A DNA stretch of 64,000 nt, from positions 1,860,001 to 1,924,000 of the forward strand of contig JAHRBC010000003.1 in NCBI GenBank assembly GCA_022702545.1, written 5' to 3'. Below are positions 12,554 to 25,299 of the stretch, piece after piece. A program made the translations under genes and the position numbers. How positions within the stretch are numbered: position 1 is the first letter of the stretch; the number at the start of each line of letters is the position of its first letter. Source of the stretch: Phycomyces nitens (Eukaryota; Mucoromycota; Mucoromycetes; Mucorales; Phycomycetaceae). Below the pieces are notes generated by a model. The model was given only the letters and a program-made list of their open reading frames with translations. It did not search any database and was not told the origin of the DNA.

Positions 12554-15500
12554 ATGCATCGAAATGCCTTTATGTCCGAGTACTCTAACCGGCAACAGCC
12601 AGACATCCAACAGCCAAGAGCAATGAACCAACCCCAAGGACAGGTAATAAATTACAAGTGTAAACCCAATCATGTCTTCAAACCAACCAAAAAAAAACAA
12701 TACATACAAATGTTGAATCCGAGTAGTTGGCTGCTCTGATGAGGGGTAGAGGGGACGGTGACACTGAATTGTATATGGATATGCCCTTGGATCATGAACG
12801 GTCCAGCAGTGCTCCTCCAGACCCATTGATCTATGGCGACAATGGCCTACGACGCAACCCAGAGATCCCCGGACGAATCAATTCTCAACAGTGGAAGTCC
12901 TCCCAAATCGCAACACCACTTATCTATCCTACTGCCTCTGCCCGCCAATTGTGGTCCCCAGCCGTCAATGGGGCTCTAAATGGCCAGCAAAAGTCTTTTG
13001 ATACACCGAGTGCCAGCCCAGGATTCTTGAGAGAGAACAGATCGATGGATAATTACGGTAACACATGGGCTCAAAACTCCAGCTTATTATAGGCGTCTGC
13101 CATGTGGGGCTAAATATGTCTTGTTATATCCATAGGTCTCCACAATGACGACGGATACTTTGGCGATCGTGGATCCCAGCCTGGACTCACCAGTCGCACC
13201 TCGACAACCGATACAAACGTCTGGAGCCAGCCAGCAGGTCTGCCAATCAGTTCTGTCCACGACGTATTGACGCCTGGAGGAGCAGCCCATGGAGTAAGTG
13301 TGTGTGTGTGTGTGTGTTTATATAAATCTTTTTTTTTATGTCTTGGGGGAAGCAAATTCAAGAGCTATTATTAGTTTTGTTGTGAGCTCACATATGTATA
13401 TATATATGTGGATGTGGGCTTATAATTTCAATTGACTATATAGGCATTTGATCGGTCTACTTCGCCATTCACGCCCTCACAACCCTCGCGTCGAGTGAAC
13501 GAGTTTGATCCACGTTCCCAAGCTCGCGACTACCAAGCCCAATTCTCCATCAACGCCACCCCCACCGACAGTCAGTACGATGACATGGACAACTACCGTT
13601 CGGCCGTCGCATCTCCCTTTGACACCGATGAACAGCGCTTTCCCCAATTCCAGGCCACTCGGCCCATGTCGCCCTCTACCCGCAATGGAAACAAGTTTGC
13701 CATGACACCTCCCCAGCGAGCAAACTCAACACCCCCAGCAAACTTTATCAACGACCGTCGTCAGCCAGCTGCCAATATGGATGATTACAACAGCATGGTG
13801 TTTGCCACCGCGAATCTCGGTCTGAATGAAAAGGTAATGGGAGGGCTGCGCATTCTGTGTATGGAATCAACCAGGGATGGTGGGTTTAATTCTGATGGCA
13901 CACAAATCTACAGACGGAAGATCCTACGAATGCTAAAATGAACCGGGCAATGCAGCAGCGATATGCGCAGTGGACTCGCCAGCACCAGCATGGAAACATG
14001 CAGGTCCCGCAGAGCCTTGATGCTGTCCTCAAAGACGGTAGTGGCCAGCCATGGAGTAGCGCCACCCAGAATGGTATGTACAACGAGTCTATTGGGGAGG
14101 GGGGAGGGGAGGGAGTTCATAGCACAAGCACATGAGGGAAGTCTAATGCTTTCCACAACCAGCAACCAGTCCATTCAACGCCAATGAATCCCGGGCTGCT
14201 CTTTCGCCCCCTCTGTACGCTGGCCAGACGCCGTTTACATGGGACGACCGCGAGGAGTTTGGAGGCTCCGGTCAGGCATATACGCCAGGCGGACAGACCC
14301 TGACGATGGGAAAGTATCCATCTACACCTTCATTTGCAGGATTCTCGTCCATGCAGATGAACAATGGCGAGGTGCCTGAGCATGAGATGAATAACAATCT
14401 GTGGCTGGATAACATGGGTGAGCTGCCAACTGCCGCAACAGCCACACCTGGCAACCATCGCATTGCCTCTCCTCCTGTGCCTGGCCGCACACAGAACATG
14501 ATGGGCTACCATGATTCTGGTCGGGCAAGCACCCCCGACAGCTACATGAGCATGAAGGTCAATGACCGGATGATGCAGCAGCTCCAGAACCGCCAGCGCC
14601 AGATTCTTATCCAGCAAGAGCAGATCCTGTTGATCCGTGAACAGATGCTCAGACAACAGCAGCAATCGCAACAAGACCTCTTGATGCGTGGTGCTTACGG
14701 CATCCCAGCCCTTCCCAACGGACCCAGCAATGCCATGCCCAACCCTAATCCCAATGGATCCCGCGGTCGCAACACATCCATGCTTCACGAGTCCCACAGT
14801 ACTCCTGCCACCGAAGTTGCTCCGATCATCAGAAGTCCTTTGTTGGAAGAGTTTAGGAGCAACAAGAACAAAAAGTATGAGCTAAAGGTAATAATAATAA
14901 TAATAATATACATATATACACATATATACGTGTGACTGTTGGACGGACAATCACTCACTCAACAGTGCAATTAGGATATTGTCAATCATGTGGTTGAGTT
15001 TAGTGGAGATCAGCATGGGTCTCGGTTCATACAGCAGAAACTCGAGACGGCCAGCAGTGATGACAAGCAGCTCGTTTTCGATGAGATACTTCCCAACTGC
15101 CTCCAGTTGATGACCGATGTGTTTGGCAATTATGTGATCCAGAAACTGTTCGAGCACGGAAACCAGGGCCAAAAATCAGTCCTGGCCAAGCAGATGGAAG
15201 GCCATGTCCTTTCCCTCTCGCTCCAGATGTACGGCTGCCGTGTTGTCCAAAAGGCTCTCGAGCATGTCTTGAATGACCAGCAGGCCGTTCTGATCCGTGA
15301 ATTGGAAGGCACGGTCCTCAAATGTGTAAAGGACCAGAATGGAAACCATGTTGTCCAAAAGGCAATCGAACGCATACCTGCCCAGCACATCCAGTTCATC
15401 ATTGATACTTTCCATGGCCAGGTATTCCATCTGGCTACACATCCCTATGGCTGCAGAGTGATCCAGCGCATGTTTGAACACTGTCCAGAAGACCAGACTG

Positions 15501-16310
15501 TAAGTTGAGGTTGTCATTGGGGTTGGAGGCTTGTAACTGATTGGTTATATGTTTATATGTATATGTACACAGAGTCGTCTGCTGGAAGAATTGCACCGTA
15601 ATACAAGCCAGCTTGTCCAGGACCAATATGGTAACTATGTGATTCAGCATATTCTTGAACATGGCAAGGCTGCCGACAAGGTCCTGATAATCGGCAAGAT
15701 CCGTGGACACGTCCTTCAATTGAGCAAGCACAAGTTTGCTAGTAATGTGGTTGAGAAATGCGTTGCGTTTGGAGGAAAGCAGGACCGCCAGCTGTTGATC
15801 GAAGAAGTGCTCCAGACGAGATCCGATGGGTAAGAAGTGTCCCCTCTTTGTGCAAAAAAGAAAGAAAAGTGTTCTAACTTGTGCTGTGCAGTACATATCC
15901 CCTCATGTCCATGATGAAAGACCAGGCAAGTCAAAAAAATATATAAAAAATATGTGTTCTCCAACCGTGCTAATTCAATTGGTCTGGTCTTGTAGTATGC
16001 AAATTATGTGGTCCAAAAGATGCTAGACGTTGTTGATGGCGAACAGCGTGAACTGCTGGTCAACAAGATCAAGCCTCACCTGCCTGGACTCAAGAAGTAC
16101 ACCTATGGAAAACATTTGATCAACAGTAAGTCCAAAGGACTATATCAAGACCCATTTTTTTTCTTGATCTAATAAGTCGTTCAATTAGCCTGTGTAGAGG
16201 TTGAAAAACAGTTGCTCTTGGAAAAGGAGGTTGGTGGAGTGCCTAGTACCGAGGGCGTAGTCGAGACCTTGGCTGTGGTCGCTCAGGAACCCCAAGATGC
16301 TGCGTCCTAA
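12554..16310 (+). CDS. Pumilio-family (PUF) RNA-binding protein
   Basis: Eleven exons: 12554-12643, 12727-13057, 13136-13293, 13444-13833, 13914-14073, 14163-14887, 14975-15499, 15573-15829, 15892-15925, 15996-16125 and 16189-16310; product about 973 aa. The first about 610 residues are low-complexity (Ser/Pro/Asn/Gln), with a Gln-rich helix around [19 protein letters not shown]. The C-terminus is a full eight-repeat Pumilio homology domain. Repeat cores in order are [82 protein letters not shown] and ANYVVQKML. Such proteins bind UGUA-containing 3' UTRs in the cytoplasm and repress or localise the mRNA. Intron 9 (15926-15995) has a GC donor (CAG|GCAAGT). Confidence 0.95.
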
Positions 16311-16768
16311 TTATTATTTATATGCTGCAGTCTTTTTTACATATTTCGTGGCCAAAAAACAGTCGTTGCTGCAAAACAAAAACAAAAACAAAAACAAAGC
16401 GACTGGCACTCAAAATACCATTTTTGTATCATCCTGTACACATGGCATGGAACATACATAGCCTTTTTCTACTACTACTTCTAAAACATAGTCTGTTCAT
16501 GATTCCACAAGAGCTTCCTCTTCAGATTTTATTTTATTTTTTATTTTATTTTCCACTTTTATATATATATATATACATAAAGATCTATACATACTTACAT
16601 ATACATGTTATATATATTTATATACTCAACCATCTTGTTTTCAATGTACGCTCAGCATCTCATCTCTATCTATCTAACTGGTAAAGTCTTGACTGATTGT
16701 AAATAAAATAATAAATAAATAAACAAATTTGTCTTTTTATATATATATAAATAAATAAAGTAAGTGAT
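16311..16768. other. Convergent 3' intergenic region (PUF / APRT)
   Basis: 458 bp between convergent stop codons, AT-rich, with AACAAA repeats near 16,372-16,397 and AATAAA-type signals on both strands. No gene is seen. Confidence 0.6.
16698..16705 (+). promoter_or_regulatory. Pumilio-type element UGUAAAUA downstream of the PUF gene
   Basis: The octamer TGTAAATA fits the UGUANAUA consensus read by Pumilio proteins and lies about 390 nt after the PUF stop codon. Whether the PUF 3' UTR reaches it is not known; one chance match in an AT-rich spacer is quite possible. Confidence 0.3.
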
Positions 16769-17513
16769 TTAAAGGTGGATCAGAGAGTAAACTGGTGCGT
16801 CCAACTTCTTGGATCCCTCGAGGAAATCGAGCTCCATGATGAACACATATTCAACAGTGACAGCATTGCACTTTCTGATGAGCTCACCAGCAGCACCAGC
16901 AGAACCACCAGTGGCAATCAAATCATCAATTACAATCACACGAGCACCCTCCTTGACAGCATCCTTTTGCATCTCAAATACATCCTAGAAAGCACAAGAA
17001 ATACAAGTATATTTTTAATTGCGGTTCCACAAAATATACCACTCCAAAAAAAAAAAAACAACAACAGACGCTATCTTATCTTACCTGTCCGTATTCCTTC
17101 TCGTACACGGCGCTCACACACTGACCGGGCAACTTTCCCTGCTTACGGACCGGGACAAATGCGGCACCAAGACGAAGGGCAACAAGAGGTCCAAACAAGA
17201 AACCACGGGCATCAAGACCTACACAAATGTCAATTCGGTATCTTTTTTTAAAAAATAAATAAATAAATAGACTTACCAACAACTACGTCAATCTTGTCGG
17301 CGTAGGTAGAGTTGATGTGGTGGACAATGTTGCAAATAAGGGCCTCGACGGCAGTAGGGTCCTGGAAGACAGGGAACATGTCTTTAAAGACAATACCCTA
17401 CAACAATAGTTAGCTTATGGTCTTTCAATTCGCATTTCCAGACTTGCCTCCTTGGGGAAGTTCTCGTGGGTGCCAAGAAGACCTTTGATGCGTTCAATGT
17501 CGAGGTTGCTCAT
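16769..17513 (-). CDS. APT1: Adenine phosphoribosyltransferase
   Basis: Exons 17513-17448, 17397-17277, 17218-17085 and 16984-16769 give 178 aa, the normal length of APRT. Key blocks: [19 protein letters not shown] at the N-terminus, [28 protein letters not shown] in the flexible loop, and the PRPP-binding motif [14 protein letters not shown] (about 123-136). The enzyme makes AMP from adenine and PRPP in the cytosol (purine salvage). The start [11 protein letters not shown] is the only ATG that gives the conserved N-terminus. Intron 1 (17398-17447) begins with GC (GAG|GCAAGT) and the reading frame requires it; the other introns are GT-AG. Confidence 0.96.
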
Positions 17514-17836
17514 GGTTCAAAGGTAAGAAGTAGTTCAAGGCAGATTTGGTGCCGAATGTCCCTTTAAAAATGTGAGCCACTAAAAATTAAAGGTCCACTG
17601 AAAATAATAATGAAAAAAGAGAGTCACGGAGAGTCTGAGATCATTATCTATTTGTGCATATGGTGGCAGAGATCAAGAGTATAACTGATAGTTAGTCCCA
17701 CAAGATGTAGTCTATCGTACAGGTCCATCTTAATTGACATCAAAGTATTAAAGCCATTATTGTAAAGTTGTATATTTATTTATTTATTTATTTATTCATA
17801 TATTTAGTTTTTTAGTTTTATTTATTTATACATAAA
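17514..17836. other. Short intergenic region (APRT promoter / ILS1 3' end)
   Basis: 323 bp, AT-rich, with a TTTA tract near 17,770-17,830 just beyond the ILS1 stop. Nothing else is seen. Confidence 0.6.
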
Positions 17837-20800
17837 CTATTGTACAAACACAATATCAAAAGTGGTGCCATTGACCTCCTGTTCCTCCTGGATGAGGATA
17901 ACAGCATCCTTCTTGATGGTGGAGGCAGGTGCCAAAGGCTTCTTGAGGACCTTTACAATGACAGCTTCCTGGGACTGGATGATCTCATGGATCTCCTGGT
18001 TTCCAGACTTGTCAAGGCGGTAGTACATCTGGATATCATCAGTGGGCAACAAACCGGCCTTCTTTCTCAAACGCTGGACACGGTTAATAACCTCACGAGC
18101 CAAACCCTCCTGCTGGAGCTCAGGGTAGAGCTTGGTATCCAAAAGAATAAGGACGTCCTGGTCAGTGCCGGTCTCATAATGGACATCATCGGAATCAAAG
18201 TAACGGATGACCACAAGATCCTCAAGGGTAACCTTGATGCCGGCAACGGTAGTTTCCTTGTTCTTGACAAACAACTTGACGTCGTCGCTGGTAAGATCAG
18301 GCAGACCCTTCTTGACCTTCATGACATCCTTCTTCAACTTTTGACCAAGGACCTTCCAGTCAGCATCTGCTCTGTACTTGACACCAAACTTCTCTTCTTC
18401 AGAAGTGACAATGATGTCACGGACATTGAGCTCCTCCAAGATGTAGCTCTCGAGAGCCTTGATGTCGGCATGGTATTGGGGATCGTGGTGGATGACGACA
18501 AGCTCCTTGAGGGGAATCTTGAGTGAGATGTTCTTCTTCTCACGGATGGTACGACCCAACTCAATAACAGCCTGCATACGACCAACAGCACGCTCAATCT
18601 CGGGATCAAAGTACTCCTCGCGCACAGTGGGGAATTCGAGGAAATGGATAGAACGGTCATCAACAATGTCCTTGTTCTTGGGAACAAACTTCTTGAGAGT
18701 CTGGTACATGTTCTCGGTCAAGTAGGGAGTAAAAGGAGCCATGGTGAGGCAGAGAGTGAACAGAACCTCAAAGAGGGTGTTCAAGGCCTGCTTGGCATCC
18801 TCAACGCCGTTCTCACCCTTTAGTCTCTTACGGTTGAAACGGACATACCAGTTGGTCAAGATATCGACCAAGTGCAACAGACGAGGAACGACAGTGTAGA
18901 GTCTGTAGGCACCCATCTCGTTACGGACAAACTTGATGAGAGACTGGCAACTGGCAAGAACCCAACGGTCCATAACGTTGTCAGACTTCTTCATATCGTG
19001 GTTGTAGGAAAAGGTGAAGCCAAACTCCTTTTGGAGGACGGCAGTCTGGGTGATGAAGAATTTAAAGGCGTTGTACCAGGGCAAGAAGACCTTGGCAATG
19101 ACTTCCTTTACACCTTCTTCTCTGAACTTCAAGGTCTCGGCACGAACAACGGGAGAGTTGATGAGGTAGAGACGGAGAGCATCGGCACCAAACTTATCGA
19201 TAATGATGTCGGGCTGGGGGTAGTTCTTGAGACGCTTGCTCATCTTCTTACCATCGGAAGCAAGGACAAGTCCACTGACAATGACGTTCTTGGCAGGAGG
19301 CTCGTTGAACAGATGGGTCGACAAGACCAAGAGAGTGTAGAACCAACCACGGGTCTGATCAATACCTTCACTAATGAAATCAGCAGGGAAGGTGTTCTTG
19401 AACTTATCGGCATTCTCAAAGGGATAATGCTTCTGAGCGTAGGGCATAGAGCCAGACTCAAACCAACAATCAAACACTTCTTCAATACGACGGAGAGTAC
19501 CCTTGCCGTTCTTGGAAGGAATTGTGATCTTGTCAATGCTAAACAATAATAAAACGTTGGTTCATAAATCGCAATTGAGGGGAGACCAATTGACAACAAG
19601 CTTATCGCTTACTTTTCTCTGTGGAGATCCTTGATAGGAGAGACACCACTAAGTTCCTCGAGTTCCTTGATGGAACCAATGGCAATGATCTCTGAGAAAT
19701 CGTCGTTGACCCAGAGGGGAATGGGAGTACCCCAGTAACGGTTACGGGAGATGTTCCAGTCGCGAGCATTGGCAATCCAGTTGGCAAAACGCTTCTCCTG
19801 GACAAATGCAGGGACCCTTGAGAAACACACACATCCATGAATTAGTATCAGCTCGATTGATTTACTGCACTTGATCGTATATTCATTAGCTAATCCCCCT
19901 ACCATCTCATCTTATCGTTACAGGCCAAGATCTTGTCAATGACGGGAGAGACACGGACGAACCAGGAAGGAACGGCCTTGTAAATCAAAGGAGTATCGGA
20001 TCTCCAGCAGAAAGGATAACTATGCATGATCTGGGACTGGACAATCAAACGTCCACGCTGCTTCATGTCCTTTTGGAGAGGCTTGTCGGCATCCTTGACG
20101 TGAACACCGAGATAATCAGGGACCTCGGAGGTGAAGCAACCCTTCTCATCAATGGGACAGGGAAGAGGGCCATCAGGACGGATGATGCCGTGCTCAATAC
20201 AGATACGGTAATCGTCCTCACCATAGGCAGGAGCCTGCTGGACAATACCGGTACCAGAGTCGTCAGTGACATACTTGTCAGTGATGACCTTCCAGGCAAT
20301 ACCCTTAAAGTCCTTTTCAAAGTATTTGAACATGGGCTCAAACTCCCAGCCCTTCATGTCACTACCCTTGTAACGCTCCATGATGGTGAACTTGGCTTTC
20401 TTGGGGTCCTTGTAGAGGATGCTGAGACGCTTCTCCATCAAGATGTAATGGTTTCCAGTGATCTCATCCTTGATCTTGATGTACTCAAAGTCAGGGTGTA
20501 CGCAAAGAGCAAGGTTAGAAGGCAATGTCCAGGGAGTTGTGGTCCAGGCCAAGAGCTGGGTCTTGGGATCCTTTACAAGAGGGAAACTGACAACAACTAG
20601 TAGTCAAAGATGATGAGTAATCAGCCTTGGAAAACCAACTATCCTTAATTGCAAAAGCTATTTGATCTTACTTGCGGGATCATTGACATCCTTGTAGTTT
20701 TGGGAAGACTCAAAGTTGGACAAAGGTGTAGTGCATGCAGTAGAGTAGGGCATGACCTTTTGACCACGGTAAACCTGGCCCTTTTCAAAGAGCTGCTTGA

Positions 20801-21690
20801 AAACCCACCAGACACTCTCCATAAAGGTAGGATCGAGAGTCTTGTAGTCATTGTCGAAATCAATCCAACGGGCCATACGCTCAACGGTCTTTCTCCATTC
20901 ACCAGAGTAACGCATGACGATGGATCTGCACTCGGCGTTGTACTTTTCGATACCCATCTTCATAACATCATCCTTTCCCTGTGGCCAGTCGAGCATGAGT
21001 ATTCTGTTCCTTTTTCTTTATACTCAATTCAACGTACCTTGATACCAAGGGCCTTGTCAACTTCGTATTCGACGGGAAGACCGTGAGTATCCCAGCCGAA
21101 ACGACGCTCTACATGATGGCCGGTATTGTGGGCATAACGAGTGACGATATCCTATAGTAGATTGTTAAAATCAAAGAAAAGTAAGTTATGGTTAGTAAGC
21201 AAACAGAGGTTATATGGTTTAAGGGACCGTGCATATTACCTTGATGGTACCAGCAAGCAAATGGCCATAATGGGGAAGACCGGTGGCAAAGGGAGGGCCG
21301 TCAAAGAAAGCAAAAGGCTCCTTGTCCTTGTTCAACTCAACAGAGCGGTTAAAAGCATCGATTTCTTTCCAGAACTGGAGGATCTTTTCCTCTTCCTTGG
21401 GGAAGCTATTTTCGATTGAATTATTAGTATTGTTTATTGTTCCTGGATAAATATTCAAGGCTTCAAGGCTATTCTGTCGGGTGTTTTTTTTCTTCCTCTT
21501 CCTCTTCTTCTAGTCATTCCGACTTTGACATTTAACTTACTTGAATTGACCAGTAACTAGGGTTCAGTAAAGGAGCCAAAAAATAAATAAATAGACAAAA
21601 TAGTAATGGCAAAAATACGCGTAAGAAATGAGGTTTTTCTCGAGGTTTCTTTGAGTTATATAGATGAGCTTTACCGTCAGCCAAAGACAT
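17837..21690 (-). CDS. ILS1: Cytosolic isoleucyl-tRNA synthetase
   Basis: Eight exons: 21690-21675, 21556-21541, 21405-21240, 21151-21038, 20978-20672, 20596-19903, 19816-19613 and 19538-17837. They join to 1072 aa, the expected length of eukaryotic cytosolic IleRS. The HIGH-type signature is HYGH at 56-59 ([13 protein letters not shown]) and the KMSKS-type loop is KMSKR at about 604-608 ([14 protein letters not shown]), a form usual in eukaryotic IleRS. The editing (CP1) domain block [11 protein letters not shown] and the anticodon-binding region are present. The enzyme charges tRNA-Ile. The first two coding exons are only 16 nt each, yet the join [20 protein letters not shown] is clean. All eight exons keep phase, so the model is firm apart from the first exon. 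Confidence 0.96.
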
Positions 21691-22642
21691 GATATGAACT
21701 GTTTCTACAAGACCTGTTGGTTACGAAATTGAGGTTTTATAATCCTACGAAAGGTGAGTCACAATGACAAGCCACACACTCAGGGACAAACTATTGGCTG
21801 GATGACTCTAATTTACTCGAGCGTCCTGCATCGTACCGCAGTCAGTCAGGGTCCCAATTGCACAAGGTTACCAGATGTCCTTTATATCAGACGTTGGTTT
21901 TTTTTTTTAAAAAAAAAAGCAATAGATAATTGTGCCCGAGATAATGTAAGCAGAGTTTTGTAGGGTTTATATGATCTGTGTAGGAGGAATTGAAACCAAT
22001 TTGCAATCTTTGGCTTGTTCTTGAGATGACAATTGATAGTTTTGTACATGTGCTTATAATGTATTTAAACAAGAGCCTTTGATATATACATTCTTGACGT
22101 AACATATTATCAATAGATAAAATTGCTGTTGATTAGAGTAATCAGATGTTTTATAAATACTGATAAAGCTCCCTTTTGAAAAGTAGCAAAGAGATCAACA
22201 CGTACATTGGTCACTAAGAAATCCAATTTTATCTGTATATATATTTATATATAATACATGTGTGAAGTAATTATATTTTACATCTACAGAAACCTACATT
22301 GGTCTTTATATTGTTTCGTGCATGTACAGTGCTTCCAACAAGCAATATTGCATCCAATCAAAATTGGTGATGTCGCAGCCAAGTCAAAATCAATGCCATG
22401 GGCCAATTAAAATCAATTCTGTATTTTCAGAAATGAAAAGTCGTTCGCTTGGAAATCCTGTCGTTTTTAGCACTCAAAGAGTATAAAATGAGAGCAAACG
22501 ATTTGTTTTTCTGGTATATTTTTTTTCTCATTTCATTTCAGTATTTACAATATAGTATGAGCGCAGAATGTTTATAACAAGTCTTTAAAGGCAATTAACC
22601 TCAAGCTATAACAAGCTTCTTTTTCTTTAAAAAAAAACTTTA
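21691..22642. other. ILS1 upstream region, no gene seen
   Basis: About 950 bp of AT-rich DNA upstream of ILS1, with a long T/A run at 21,899-21,918. I see the probable ILS1 promoter and nothing else that can be supported. Confidence 0.5.
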
Positions 22643-22733
22643 CGTTTTTAGTTTACTCTTAACTGGCCAGAAATGCTCAATTGGATTGACCAAAGCAGAG
22701 TATGGAGATAACAATGATATCCTCTTAGCATCC
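22643..22733 (-). pseudogene. Tc1/mariner transposase fragment
   Basis: Read on the minus strand, one frame gives SPYSALVNPIEHFWPVK followed by SKLK, matching the SPxxxxxNPIExxWxxxK block near the last catalytic acid of Tc1-type DDE transposases. Only about 30 residues are in frame; the rest of the transposase is absent or decayed. Confidence 0.7.
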
Positions 22734-22843
22734 CGGGAAATTATTATTTGACACCCCTTTATCATTATCATGAACAAGAACTAAAATAAAATAAAATAAA
22801 AAACATTTTAATGCATAAAAGTAGATGGAAAGGGGATAATGGA

Positions 22844-23620
22844 CTATTGTACAATTGTAAAACATAAGATTAATGAGTCTAATGGTTTGGGATCTGTGAT
22901 TGCAACTAGTGTGTGTTCAGGGAGGGTAGGAGGATGGTGCGCATGGTTGTGATTCTCCCGGCGAGCAGCTTGGGCAAAACTTGCGATGATCTTCATGACC
23001 TTGTTCAATTGGGGCAAGAGCAATGGACTTTGTTCAAGTGCTATTGGCAACTGAATGTGCTCAATTCCACATATTAGATATAGGTGTTCTTGAGTACGAC
23101 TGAGGATGTAGAAAGTACTGTGATCTCCTATATAGAAGAACAAAATCAGATGAATTATATGGATAGTGTCATTCCAATTGAACGAATATACTTTACCCAC
23201 AACTAAAAACCCAAAATGTCATTCTATCTTGGTTTTTATCTGAAGCATCTGTTGACAAATGGGAAACAGGATGAGACTCTTAGCAATTGTTTTGTGATTT
23301 AGTGCCTGGTGTTGTGGCTTGACTTCACCACACCCCACACTTTGGCCAAGAAACACACCACCGACAGTATTGATAGACGCATTAGATCTTGTGGTAAAGA
23401 TTTTCTCGTCGTCGCTCACAGATGTCCTATGTTAGCCAAACTGGATGGTAAATATTAAATCGTCTCAAGTTTCGAATTTGATTTACATAACCATCGAAAT
23501 AAAATACCAGGACCAATGTCTCCAAACAATGGCACAGGGGCAGACTGGAGATGCCTTATCACCAACTCTACATCTTGAGGTCCATCTCTGGTGATATAGC
23601 GAGTCAAGCTCTCTACTCTA
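22844..23620 (-). CDS. Unidentified protein, probably 5'-incomplete
   Basis: At least four coding blocks follow each other with plausible splice sites: about 23,620-23,492, 23,426-23,359 (donor uncertain by 3 bp), 23,248-23,197 and 23,117-22,844. They contain RDGPQDVELVIRHLQSAP, DIGPGILFRW, MTFWVFSCG and ILSRTQEHLYLICGI, ending in an HNHAHHPP stretch. Composition and frame continuity look like a real gene. I cannot name the family. A Tc1 relic lies on each side (22.6 and 24.0-24.7 kb), and no convincing first exon is visible upstream, so the gene may be truncated or dead. Confidence 0.4.
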
Positions 23621-23949
23621 TTAATTGTAATGGTTAATTCGGTATCTCTATCTCAACCCCTCCAAATCCAGTTATCCGAAATGTACATATTTCTGATGTT
23701 GAGCAGTATTGGAAACCAGCAATTTAATGGCAATATATGCCAAAGTATATATTAAATAAAAGCATATATAAAAAGGACATTTTTAATACTTTACTGTGCA
23801 TCTATCTATCATAGTTTGGAATCTACTCTTTATATTGACAGCTAACTGTCATGCATATTCCAGGTTCATTCTTGCCTATTATTCTTGCAAGACTATCGCA
23901 TATCGGTAAAAAAAAGTAAAAGAGGTTCTCTTGCCAACAATAATCTCTA

Positions 23950-24715
23950 AAGCATTCTAGGTATACTCAATGGGATTGAGGTCAGGGCTTCACACTATTG
24001 CACTCAAAATATCTGAACAGATTGATATATTTTCACAATTGAGCAAATGTACCCATATGGCAGCTTATGCATTATTCCTGAAGAATCAAGTCCTTATCAT
24101 CACTATGGAAATGCTTTTTGAACTAGGGATGAAATATATTTGCCAAGATGACAACCTATTTATCTTGGCTTACAGTGTCTGGTTCTACAATTATCAAAGG
24201 CCCAAAACATCCAACCCAAAAGCAGCCCCAAACCACCGTCACTTTCACTATTGAAATGGTGTGTCCTTTATCAAACTTCTTTCAAGCCTCTCAAAGCACT
24301 CTCTTGGGATAACTATTTCCCTCTAGGCAGAAACGTAACTCATCCAAACCAGATCAGATTTTTCCATTGATTATCAGACCGTTTTACTCGTTTTATGCCA
24401 CCAAAGTCCAGTCTTCTTGTTTTTATCAATCAGTCTAGACTTGTGTGCTGCAACAAAGTATTGGAGGTCTAATCACTTGGAAGAGGTGATTGTTGTTTAT
24501 ATGCATGCATTAATCTTCATGGTACCCAATGTCAATTTTACCTTGTTATAAAACGCAATTGGATTCTCCCAAATGACCTTTTCCAAATGATCATCTGTTC
24601 TTTCGTATAGTTTTATTTTGGCTTTAGGTTGCTTTTGAGAGAATGTAAAGTCAAAAGTCGTGATGCATTTGCCGATTGTTTGTACACTTAACAGTGACAT
24701 CTCAACCATGGTCAC
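23950..24715 (-). pseudogene. Decayed Tc1/mariner transposase
   Basis: Minus-strand fragments in several frames keep the order of a Tc1 transposase. Near 24,715-24,500 there is a SQKQPKAKIKLYER...DHLEKVIWENPI block, as before the first catalytic Asp. Near 23,985-23,960 there is SPDLNPIEYT, the final DDE block, followed by a stop. Frameshifts and stops separate them, so it cannot encode an active enzyme. Confidence 0.65.
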
Positions 24716-24883
24716 AATCTGCCAGAGAGAATCTTGTCATTGTAAACAAAGCATACATCTCTGTATTTTTCGTCTTTATGGTTTGTATATGACTCAGGTG
24801 TATTATATTATGATTATTAGATTGTAATGTTATTTTGAGAAATAAAGAATTTTATTTTGAGAAAAATATATATAAAAACATGA

Positions 24884-24907
24884 GATTTATATTCATGAAT
24901 ATAAATC
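24884..24907. repeat. Perfect 24-nt palindrome
   Basis: The 24 bases from 24884 to 24907 equal their own reverse complement (centre TTCATGAA). It lies just beyond the Tc1 relic. Function unknown. Confidence 0.85.
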
Positions 24908-24987
24908 AACTGCCTGTGACCATAAAATGTGTCGCACTGCCAAGAGAGATTGTCAGTCTAGTTAAGGAAAAATAAAACTTGGATCAT

Positions 24988-25120
24988 GATTAGTTCACGC
25001 ACTCTGGATACCCAATGCAATTGAAGAGTAAAACCTTTGTCAACTTACATGGAGAATGACAGAACTGTCGCTTGAGTTTCCAAAAAGTGTACATCACATC
25101 CACCGATTAGGTAGAATAGA
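24988..25120 (+). repeat. Diverged direct repeat, left copy
   Basis: Starts TGATTAGTTCAC and includes TTTGTCAACTTACA. By eye it is roughly 70-75% alike to 25,749-25,885 in the same orientation. The pair brackets about 630 bp that includes the GC-rich island. Confidence 0.6.
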
Positions 25121-25299
25121 TCTACTGTAAAAAGAATATATATTAGCAAAGATGTCAAAAGACTGTATTCACGATGCTTTTTATTTTACCATTTTCCGGA
25201 TAGGCTCATATTTATCTAATAAATAAATATATTAGTAAACTTGAATAACTTGCGAGCTTGTGTATTTGTTTGATGTTACTTACCTTACTGACAACTTTT

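Noticed and set aside
17840..18526. Long plus-strand frames across ILS1 (17,840-18,526; 18,872-19,549; 20,022-20,600)
   Set aside because: They are antisense shadows of the ILS1 exons; codon pattern follows the minus-strand gene.
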